Assembly: GCF_047238185.1 (NCBI RefSeq)
Contig: NZ_JBDFMI010000001.1
Coordinates: 496,001-560,000 of the forward strand
Direction: 5' to 3'
Length of the DNA: 64,000 nt
DNA from: Bacillus_AD sp047238185
GTDB taxonomy: Bacteria; Bacillota; Bacilli; Bacillales; DSM-1321
This document shows positions 58,877 through 64,000 of the stretch, piece after piece (position 1 is the stretch's first letter; every line of letters begins with the position of its first letter). The notes below the pieces were generated by a model. That model made no database searches. It saw nothing but the letters and a program-made list of their open reading frames with translations, and had not been told where the DNA came from. The translations under genes were made by a program, and so were the position numbers.

Positions 58877-59136
58877 AATGATGAGGACACGAATAAATTG
58901 CAAACGGTTTTTAGAGAGGGAAGCGTGCGCTGGGAGCTTCCTATTCCGGGGGATTTATTTACCACCTCTAAACTTCAGTTGTGAACGCATTCCTTGTATG
59001 TAGCGACTGACGGCAGCTGCCGTTATCAGCTTCTAAAGTGTTATCCGGCAAACGGCTGGATAAAACATGGGTGGAACCGCGGGTTAATAATAATTATATC
59101 AGCTCGTCCCTGTATTATACAGGGGCGGGCTTTTTT
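58877..59136 (+). ncRNA. T-box leader of thrS (threonine)
   Basis: The leader starts with the stem I entry GATGAGGACACGAATA and carries the conserved T-box GGGTGGAACCGCG at 59069-59081. It ends in a terminator GCTCGTCCCTGT/ACAGGGGCGGGC plus TTTTTT. A threonine codon ACC is available as specifier at 58961-58963. Uncharged tRNA-Thr would stabilise the antiterminator and allow thrS transcription. Confidence 0.93.
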
Positions 59137-59239
59137 GCTTGGCCTGCGAGCCCCCTGAATCAATGTTATATATAACGCTTAGACAGGCTTTATTCAGCCA
59201 TCAAAGTCCAAGCATACAATAAAAGGAGGAACACATATT

Positions 59240-61171
59240 ATGTCTGAAATGCTAAAAATCACATTCCCAGATGGATCTGTCAAGGAGTTTGGGCAAGGTA
59301 CTACAACAGAAGAAATCGCTGCCTCCATTTCACCGGGCTTAAAGAAAAAAGCTCTAGCAGGCAAGGTCAACGGACAAATGTATGACTTGAAACGCTCTAT
59401 CCTTGAGGATGCTTCTATTGAAATCATCACTCCGGATTCAGAAGAGGCGCTTGAAATTCTTCGCCATAGTACTGCGCATCTGATGGCCCAGGCTGTGAAA
59501 AGAATGTACGGAAAAGACAATGTGAAACTGGGAGTCGGCCCTGTCATTGAAGGAGGCTTCTACTACGATATCGATGTAGACCAGCCAATTTCTACAGAAG
59601 ACCTTCCTGCCATTGAAAAAGAAATGAAAAAAATCATAAACGAAAATATTGAAATCGTTCGTAAAGAAGTCACACGCGACGAAGCGCTTGAACTGTTCAA
59701 GGATGACGAATATAAAGTTGAACTGATCGGCGCCATACCTGCCGATGAAAAAGTCACTGTGTATGAACAAGGCGATTTCATTGACCTTTGCCGTGGCGTT
59801 CACGTGCCTTCTACCGGAAAATTGAAAGAATTCAAGCTATTGAGCGTGGCTGGTGCCTACTGGAGAGGCAACAGCGATAATAAAATGCTTCAGCGCATTT
59901 ACGGCACAGCTTTCTTCAAAAAAGAAGATTTAGCGGAACATCTGCGTTTATTGGAAGAAGCTAAAGAACGCGACCACCGTAAAATCGGCAAAGAATTAAA
60001 CTTGTTCACTTCTTCGCAAAAAGTAGGCCAAGGGATGCCGATGTGGCTTCCTAAGGGTGCGACAATCCGCCGTGTGATTGAACGCTATATTGTGGATAAA
60101 GAACAGCGCCTTGGCTATGACCATGTGTACACACCGGTTATCGGAAGCGTTGATTTATATAAAACTTCAGGACATTGGGACCACTACCAAGAAGATATGT
60201 TCCCGGTAATGGAAATGGAAAATGAACAATTGGTCCTTCGCCCAATGAATTGCCCGCACCATATGATGGTGTACAAAAATGATATCCATAGCTATCGCGA
60301 ATTGCCGATCCGTATCGCTGAGCTTGGCATGATGCACCGATATGAAATGAGCGGAGCGCTATCCGGCCTGCAGCGCGTACGTGCAATGACACTGAATGAT
60401 GCCCACATCTTTGTCCGTCCGGATCAAATCCAGGATGAGTTCAAACGTGTGGTACAGCTTGTGCAAGCCGTATACAAAGATTTTAATATCAATGATTATT
60501 CCTTCCGCCTATCCTACCGCGATCCGGAAGACACTGAAAAGTATTTCGATGACGATGAAATGTGGGAAAAAGCACAAAGTATGCTTAAACAGGCAATGGA
60601 TGACCTTGGCTTGGATTACTTTGAAGCAGAAGGGGAAGCTGCATTCTATGGCCCTAAAGTGGACATTCAAGTCAAAACAGCGCTTGGTAAAGAAGAAACA
60701 CTTTCTACAGTACAACTGGACTTCCTGCTTCCTGAAAGATTTGACCTTACTTATGTAGGTGAAGACGGCAAGCCTCATCGCCCTGTTGTTATCCACCGTG
60801 GAGTTGTATCCACTATGGAGCGTTTTGTTGCATTCCTAATTGAAGAATATAAAGGTGCGTTCCCGACTTGGTTGGCTCCTGTCCAAGTGCAAGTCATTCC
60901 GGTGTCGCCTGATGTTCATTTAGATTACGCGAAGCAAGTGCGCGAACAATTACAGGCTGAAGGACTTCGTGTCGACCTAGACCAACGGAATGAGAAAATC
61001 GGCTATAAAATCCGTGAAGCACAAATGCAAAAGATTCCATACATGCTGGTTGTCGGCGATAAAGAAGTGGAAGAAAATGCGGTCAATGTCCGTAAGTATG
61101 GCGAGCAAAAATCAGAAACAGTGCCATTTGAAGAGTTCAAGAACATGATTACAGCAGAGGTATCACGTTAA
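59240..61171 (+). CDS. thrS: threonyl-tRNA synthetase
   Basis: The 643-residue protein charges tRNA-Thr. Domains in order are TGS (about 1-63), an editing domain with the HSTAHLMAQAV motif (about 75-85) and a second His/Cys cluster (FIDLCRGVHVPST), a class II catalytic core with motif 2 (RYEMSGALSGLQRVRAMTLNDAHIF) and motif 3 (HRGVVSTMERFVAFLIE), and an anticodon-binding domain (about 540-640). AAAGGAGG lies before the ATG. It is controlled by the T-box leader and strongly biased in codon use. Confidence 0.98.
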   Translation: MSEMLKITFPDGSVKEFGQGTTTEEIAASISPGLKKKALAGKVNGQMYDLKRSILEDASIEIITPDSEEALEILRHSTAHLMAQAVKRMYGKDNVKLGVGPVIEGGFYYDIDVDQPISTEDLPAIEKEMKKIINENIEIVRKEVTRDEALELFKDDEYKVELIGAIPADEKVTVYEQGDFIDLCRGVHVPSTGKLKEFKLLSVAGAYWRGNSDNKMLQRIYGTAFFKKEDLAEHLRLLEEAKERDHRKIGKELNLFTSSQKVGQGMPMWLPKGATIRRVIERYIVDKEQRLGYDHVYTPVIGSVDLYKTSGHWDHYQEDMFPVMEMENEQLVLRPMNCPHHMMVYKNDIHSYRELPIRIAELGMMHRYEMSGALSGLQRVRAMTLNDAHIFVRPDQIQDEFKRVVQLVQAVYKDFNINDYSFRLSYRDPEDTEKYFDDDEMWEKAQSMLKQAMDDLGLDYFEAEGEAAFYGPKVDIQVKTALGKEETLSTVQLDFLLPERFDLTYVGEDGKPHRPVVIHRGVVSTMERFVAFLIEEYKGAFPTWLAPVQVQVIPVSPDVHLDYAKQVREQLQAEGLRVDLDQRNEKIGYKIREAQMQKIPYMLVVGDKEVEENAVNVRKYGEQKSETVPFEEFKNMITAEVSR

Positions 61172-61257
61172 ACAACTAAATAATATTTAAAAAGCTATTG
61201 CAAAAAAGACGCAGCTTTGATAATATAAGTTTTGTTGTTAAGACAGTTGTTTTGTGT

Positions 61258-61286
61258 TTGACATACAGGACATTCTGTGTTATATT
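61258..61286 (+). promoter_or_regulatory. promoter of the infC-rpmI-rplT operon
   Basis: TTGACA, a 17-base spacer and TATATT, close to the sigma-A consensus. Confidence 0.85.
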
Positions 61287-61289
61287 TCT

Positions 61290-61444
61290 AAGGTATGAAA
61301 TTGAATACTTCTTTGAGAAAAGAAGGAGCACCCGCTTCTCACCTGCTAACGCTAAAACAGCAGTTTACAGGTTATTGGTTTTCTATTTGACAATTGTCTT
61401 ATTAGTGATCATACGTGTGGGTGCATCAGCATCCACACTTTTTT
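61290..61444 (+). ncRNA. L20-type ribosomal protein leader of infC operon
   Basis: The leader between the promoter and infC contains GAAGGAGCACCCGCTTCTC and CACCTGCTAACGC segments typical of the Bacillus infC leader. It ends with a strong terminator, GTGTGGGTGC/GCATCCACAC plus eight T (61415-61446). In B. subtilis L20 binds this leader and promotes termination when ribosomal RNA is short. It is the right place and layout for that control. Confidence 0.8.
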
Positions 61445-61511
61445 AATGCGGTTATGTTCTTCGTCAACTTAAACGAATGTATTCGGAAATAAACCTTGGA
61501 GGTGGCTAACT

Positions 61512-62027
61512 ATTAGTAAAGACATGATGGTAAACGAGGGCATCCGTGCCCGCGAAGTTCGTCTCATTGACCAAAACGGTGAACAATTGGGCATTAAGAC
61601 AAAATTCGAAGCTCTGGATATTGCCGCTCGTGTAAATCTTGATGTAGTGCTAGTTGCTCCAAACGCAAAACCTCCTGTAGCCCGTATTATGGACTACGGA
61701 AAATACCGTTTTGAGCTACAAAAGAAAGAAAAAGAAGCGCGAAAAAATCAAAAAATCATCAGTTTGAAAGAGGTTCGCTTGAGCCCGACAATTGATGAGC
61801 ATGACTTTAATACAAAGCTTCGCAATGCTCATAAGTTCCTTGAAAAAGGAGATAAAGTGAAAGCATCTATTCGCTTTAAAGGTCGTGCGATTACTCATAA
61901 AGAAATCGGACAGCGCGTATTGGACCGCTTCTCTGCAGAGTGCAAAGAATTGGCTACTGTAGAACAAGCTCCTAAAATGGACGGACGCAGCATGTTCTTA
62001 ATCTTAGCACCCAAAAACGAAAAGTAA
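61512..62027 (+). CDS. infC: translation initiation factor IF-3, AUU start
   Basis: The 171-residue protein keeps 30S subunits free and checks the start codon. It has the N-domain (INEGIRAREVRLID-type, residues about 7-75) and C-domain with KEVRLSPTIDEHDFNTKLR and SIRFKGRAITHKEIG. The start is ATT at 61512: GGAGGTGG at 61498-61505 lies 6 bases before it but 18 bases before the first ATG (61524). A rare AUU start is known for infC and lets IF-3 repress its own translation. Confidence 0.95.
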   Translation: MSKDMMVNEGIRAREVRLIDQNGEQLGIKTKFEALDIAARVNLDVVLVAPNAKPPVARIMDYGKYRFELQKKEKEARKNQKIISLKEVRLSPTIDEHDFNTKLRNAHKFLEKGDKVKASIRFKGRAITHKEIGQRVLDRFSAECKELATVEQAPKMDGRSMFLILAPKNEK

Positions 62028-62057
62028 TTTTTAGATTGTAATGAGGAGGAAATCCGT

Positions 62058-62258
62058 ATGCCTAAAATGAAAACTCACCGCGGATCTGCAAAGCGTTTCA
62101 AAAAAACTGGATCTGGTAAGCTTAAGCGTTCAAACGCATATACTAGCCACTTATTTGCAAACAAATCTACAAAGCAAAAACGTAAACTTCGTAAAGCTAG
62201 TCTTGTAAGCGCAGGCGATTACAAACGTATTCGTCATATGTTAGACAATCTTAAGTAA
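62058..62258 (+). CDS. rpmI: ribosomal protein L35
   Basis: The 66-residue very basic protein begins MPKMKTHRGSAKRFKKTGSG, the L35 signature, and ends YKRIRHMLDNLK. It is part of the 50S subunit. GAGGAGG lies upstream. It lies between infC and rplT with short gaps, so it is co-transcribed and under control of the L20 leader. Confidence 0.98.
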   Translation: MPKMKTHRGSAKRFKKTGSGKLKRSNAYTSHLFANKSTKQKRKLRKASLVSAGDYKRIRHMLDNLK

Positions 62259-62295
62259 TTAATCGTTCGCATCGATTTATATAGGAGGGAAATAC

Positions 62296-62655
62296 ATGCC
62301 ACGTGTAAAAGGCGGTACTGTTACTCGCAAACGTCGTAAAAAGGTTCTTAAATTAGCTAAAGGTTATTATGGTTCAAAACATACATTATATAAAGTTGCT
62401 AACCAACAAGTAATGAAATCTCTAATGTATGCATTCCGCGATCGTCGTCAAAAGAAACGCGACTTCCGCAAACTTTGGATCACTCGTATCAACGCAGCTG
62501 CTCGCATGAACGGTCTTTCTTACAGCCGTTTAATGCATGGTTTGAAGCTTGCTGGTATCGAAGTTAACCGTAAAATGTTAGCAGACCTTGCAATTGCTGA
62601 TGCTTCTGCATTCACTGAATTAGCAAACACTGCAAAAAAACATTTAGATAAATAA
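62296..62655 (+). CDS. rplT: ribosomal protein L20
   Basis: The 119-residue basic protein shows the L20 pattern: MPRVKGGTVTRKRRKKVLKLAKGYYGSKHTLYK and the C-terminal RNA-binding half with INAAARMNGLSYSRLMHGL. It is needed early in 50S assembly and also binds the operon leader to limit its own synthesis. Last gene of the operon; a perfect terminator follows. Confidence 0.98.
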   Translation: MPRVKGGTVTRKRRKKVLKLAKGYYGSKHTLYKVANQQVMKSLMYAFRDRRQKKRDFRKLWITRINAAARMNGLSYSRLMHGLKLAGIEVNRKMLADLAIADASAFTELANTAKKHLDK

Positions 62656-62675
62656 GTTATCGTTCTGATAACGGG

Positions 62676-62708
62676 AAAAGCCATTCTTCAACGAATGGCT
62701 TTTTTTTA
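62676..62708 (+). terminator. terminator after rplT
   Basis: AAAAGCCATTC pairs perfectly with GAATGGCTTTT around a 6-base loop, followed by T. Confidence 0.93.
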
Positions 62709-62730
62709 TGAAAAAAGGGGGATGCCGACT

Positions 62731-62988
62731 ATGGAAGTCATCTATGTATGTATAATGAGCGTGATTGCTTTCGTTCTAATGGGGATTGATAAGTCGAGAG
62801 CGCGGATGAACAAAAGGAGGATATCGGAAAGGACTTTATGGATCGTTGCGTGGATCGGCGGAGCTCCAGGATCAGTGTGCGGTATGAAATACTTCCGGCA
62901 TAAAACAAAGCATGTCCAATTTCGGATCGGATTCCCATTCCTGGCTGTTTTTCAAATCCTAATTATCCTTTATGTTGCCGTGCTTTAA
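62731..62988 (+). CDS. ysdA: DUF1294 membrane protein YsdA
   Basis: The 85-residue protein has the DUF1294 pattern: a first helix (about 2-18), the segment GIDKSRARMNKRRISERTLW, a second helix with IGGAPGSVCGMKYFRHKTKH and a final hydrophobic helix. Function unknown. ATG 62731 is preferred because AAAAGGGGG leaves 9 bases; ATG 62722 is too close. It ends overlapping the end of ysdB on the other strand by four bases. Confidence 0.9.
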   Translation: MEVIYVCIMSVIAFVLMGIDKSRARMNKRRISERTLWIVAWIGGAPGSVCGMKYFRHKTKHVQFRIGFPFLAVFQILIILYVAVL

Positions 62989-63353
62989 TCATCGGGATAA
63001 ATAATCTTCCACTCGATTTCCGCTTCCGGATAGTGGCTGTTAAGCGAATCCTCTATATACCGGATATCTGAATCGGTAAGCTTATTGACGGCCTTCTGCT
63101 GGCAATGCCAAATGTGGATGGTGACCACGTTTCCGGATTCAAGCCGATCTGCATATTTCTCGCCTTCCATTAGAAAGCCTTTATAGGTAAGCAAAAAATT
63201 CTTCATGGGATTTGAAAAGTCATCCAGCAAATAGAACCGCCTTTGCCGTTTAGCCTTATTGAGCCTGCGTGCCGGGCTCATAATGTAGCCAACCGAGCAA
63301 TAAAGAAAAAGGATTAACAAAAGAGTGAAAATGAGCGACATAAGAAGTACCAT
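62985..63353 (-). CDS. ysdB: YsdB, sigma-W pathway-associated protein
   Basis: The 122-residue protein has one N-terminal membrane helix (about 2-24) and a soluble domain containing KRQRRFYLLDDFSNPMKNFLLTYKGFLMEGEKY, matching YsdB of Bacillus. In B. subtilis YsdB is linked to control of sigma W activity. ATG 63353 is chosen because AAGGAGG lies just upstream. It converges with ysdA and is divergent from the dUTPase gene. Confidence 0.85.
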   Translation of the reverse strand: MVLLMSLIFTLLLILFLYCSVGYIMSPARRLNKAKRQRRFYLLDDFSNPMKNFLLTYKGFLMEGEKYADRLESGNVVTIHIWHCQQKAVNKLTDSDIRYIEDSLNSHYPEAEIEWKIIYPDD

Positions 63354-63455
63354 TGTAGCCTCCTTCAAGTTATGGGACAATTGTATATGAATACGTACGA
63401 ATAAAGGGTGCTGTTGGTTTCATTTTTCAATCATTTCATATTAAAGGAGAATGGT

Positions 63456-63929
63456 ATGAATACAGAACAATTATTCAGGATGCAAAAAGAATTCGACCAG
63501 CATGTCCAGCAACATCGCCAATTGCAGGGTGAGCCTCTAATGGATATGAAGTTCCTTGCTCTTTTAGTGGAACTCGGTGAATTGGCGAATGCCACCCGAT
63601 GCTTTAAATATTGGAGTGCGACAGAGCCTGAATCAAAGCAGCGTATCCTGAAGGAATATGCAGACGGAATCCAGTCCATCCTTTCTTTGGGCATTGAGTT
63701 CGGTTTTGATAGCCGAAAGTATGTAGATGGTTCATATTACAGCGGTGAAAAGGAGTTGACCAGCCAATTCCTCCATGTATTCGAAGCGGTCCATTTGTTT
63801 AAAGTAAAACGGTCTTTTGATATGTATAAAATTTTATTCTACAAATATCTGCATTTAGGGATGCTGCTCGGTTTTTCGAGCAAAGATATAGAAGAAACCT
63901 ATACTTCAAGAAATGAAATGCTTTCTTGA
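63456..63929 (+). CDS. dimeric dUTP diphosphatase (MazG-like, all-alpha)
   Basis: The 157-residue helical protein belongs to the dimeric dUTPase group. It has the metal-binding motif LLVELGELANATR (about 32-44) with two Glu and the later KEYADGIQSILSLGIEFG (about 63-80) with Glu and Asp. It hydrolyses dUTP or dUDP, keeping uracil out of DNA. ATG 63456 has AAAGGAG upstream. It lies between ysdB and the gene in the ysdC position, a place it does not have in B. subtilis. Confidence 0.85.
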   Translation: MNTEQLFRMQKEFDQHVQQHRQLQGEPLMDMKFLALLVELGELANATRCFKYWSATEPESKQRILKEYADGIQSILSLGIEFGFDSRKYVDGSYYSGEKELTSQFLHVFEAVHLFKVKRSFDMYKILFYKYLHLGMLLGFSSKDIEETYTSRNEMLS

Positions 63930-63990
63930 AGACAGGATGGCAGGGTTTCATAGTATAATAAGAATAGTTTGAATAGGGAGGAAACTTTAA

Positions 63991-64000
63991 ATGGCTCAAT
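63991..64000 (+). CDS. start of a gene, 3'-truncated (position of ysdC)
   Basis: ATGGCTCAAT begins 8 bases after GGGAGG and a TATAAT lies at 63954-63959. Only MAQ is visible. By position it could be ysdC, an M42 aminopeptidase, but the sequence is too short to prove it. Confidence 0.5.

Noticed and set aside
61198..61446. 82-codon frame upstream of infC
   Set aside because: It covers the promoter and the L20-type leader with its terminator; not a gene.

Overview
The window is chromosomal DNA of a low-to-moderate GC, endospore-forming Bacillota of the family Bacillaceae. The evidence is strong AGGAGG-type ribosome binding sites, TTG and GTG starts, sporulation genes (ytrH, ytrI, ytvI, ytaF, ytxC), and gene order from about 18.9 kb to the end that matches the Bacillus subtilis ytkL-ytoI-nrnA-dnaE-ytsJ-accDA-pfkA-pyk-citZ-icd-mdh-phoPR-polA-mutM-coaE-gapB-speD-nrdR-dnaBI-thrS-infC-rpmI-rplT-ysd segment. 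No rRNA, tRNA, IS element, prophage or CRISPR array was seen.

Region 1 (1-18.8 kb) is accessory. It holds a truncated MFS exporter and an alpha/beta hydrolase coupled to an HEXXH zincin. Next come a GNAT, TrmO, Nudix and APH-like series, then an ECF sigma factor/anti-sigma operon with an ECF-type promoter of its own. After these are an Rrf2 regulator, a cupin protein on the minus strand, a decayed ORF, a DUF2975/XRE pair, an MFS transporter, an NAD(P)-binding reductase under a perfect 38-bp palindrome, and a repetitive protein. The last part is a four-gene nucleotidyltransferase/NlpC-like/VOC group, a universal stress protein and an Xaa-Pro peptidase.

Region 2 (18.9-44.8 kb) is core metabolism and replication: ytkL, ytoI, ytpI, nrnA, ytrHI and dnaE; malic enzyme with a FadR-type GntR regulator and acetyl-CoA carboxytransferase accDA; pfkA-pyk; fxsA, ytvI, ytwI; citZ-icd-mdh; and phoPR. 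Carbon control appears as cre-like sites before pfkA, citZ and phoP, a FadR-type operator before ytsJ, and a CcpN-like pair before gapB.

Region 3 (44.8-64 kb) begins with a 0.84-kb array of three 275-277 bp units between phoR and polA, each unit made of two different long hairpins. It continues with polA, mutM, ytaF, coaE, gapB, speD, nrdR, dnaB and dnaI. An islet of three non-core genes (DUF4190-like, small membrane protein, S41 protease) lies between dnaI and ytxC. A T-box precedes thrS, and an L20-type leader precedes infC (AUU start), rpmI and rplT. The window ends with ysdA, ysdB, a dimeric dUTPase and the first codons of a gene in the ysdC position.

The signals most worth a second look are the two-hairpin array between phoR and polA, the multi-branched stem-closed element between icd and mdh, the FadR-type operator with its regulator in the malic enzyme/accDA cluster, and the 38-bp palindrome. 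All claims come from reading the sequence and from knowledge of the families; no searches were run.
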